DNA of 5,689 bases from Acidimicrobiia bacterium. GTDB taxonomy: Bacteria; Actinomycetota; Acidimicrobiia; Spongiisociales; UBA5794. The notes below the pieces were generated by a model. The model searched no databases and had not been told where the DNA came from. It worked only from the letters and a program-made list of their open reading frames with translations. Made by a program: the position numbers and the translations under genes. Below, piece by piece: positions 5,667-5,689 of this stretch (positions within the stretch are counted from its first letter, which is position 1; every line of letters starts with the position of its first letter). The stretch covers positions 1-5,689 of the forward strand of contig JAUVPA010000122.1 in NCBI GenBank assembly GCA_030598905.1, given 5' to 3'.

Positions 5667-5689
5667 TGGGCGGCGGTATACGCCGCCCA
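5667..5689 (+). terminator. Perfect 9-bp hairpin after the glycosylase (probable intrinsic terminator)
   Basis: TGGGCGGCG (5667-5675) and CGCCGCCCA (5681-5689) pair perfectly around a five-base loop, starting 15 bases after the stop codon. The window ends at the last stem base, so the T run needed to confirm a terminator cannot be seen. AAA just before the stem (5664-5666) would fit a bidirectional terminator if TTT follows. Confidence 0.65.

Noticed and set aside
1..5689. Defence system, CRISPR array, toxin-antitoxin pair, prophage or insertion sequence
   Set aside because: No spaced direct repeats, transposase or integrase motifs, terminal inverted repeats or toxin-like small pairs are visible. 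All genes have even codon style and dense spacing typical of core chromosome.

Overview
This is a compact, GC-rich stretch of bacterial chromosome. It most likely comes from an actinobacterium. A member of Acidimicrobiia or a related uncultured lineage is my guess, made from protein style rather than from any marker gene. The reasons are the high GC, frequent GTG starts, a membrane protein with a 'septum formation' type extracytoplasmic domain (a family known mainly from Actinobacteria), and an AlkA-like glycosylase of the actinobacterial type. There are no RNA genes, mobile elements, CRISPR arrays or prophage genes. No gap between genes exceeds about 50 bases, so nothing is hidden in long non-coding DNA.

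Layout from left to right. At 1-164 (+) is the 3' end of an unrecognised gene. It overlaps, through GTGA, a 68-residue protein with two CxxC pairs (161-367, +), probably a zinc-binding protein. Six bases later, converging on it, is the last gene of a leftward cluster on the minus strand. In transcription order this cluster is: a one-pass membrane protein with a Septum_form-like domain (4723 down to 4013), a large TPM-domain membrane protein with a glycine-rich tail (3976 to 1706), a TrmH/SpoU-family RNA 2'-O-methyltransferase (1709 to 948), and a small lipoprotein (898 to 374). Gaps are 36, -4 and 49 bases, so the four are probably co-transcribed. At the right, diverging from this cluster, is an AlkA-like DNA-3-methyladenine glycosylase (4743-5651, +), followed by a perfect 9-bp hairpin that ends at the last base of the window.

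Functionally, three of the four cluster genes encode envelope proteins: one membrane-anchored, one with a signal peptide plus a transmembrane segment, and one lipoprotein. The RNA methyltransferase is translationally coupled to the TPM gene and looks like a housekeeping passenger. The glycosylase is an independent base-excision repair gene that shares a very short divergent start region with the cluster.

I do not see a new defence, mobile or biosynthetic system. The points most worth a second look are small: a hairpin in the gap before the TPM gene, the crowded divergent start region with an 18-bp imperfect palindrome, a Gly-rich tail whose codons also supply the ribosome binding site of the next gene, and the roughly 480-residue unassigned part of the TPM protein.
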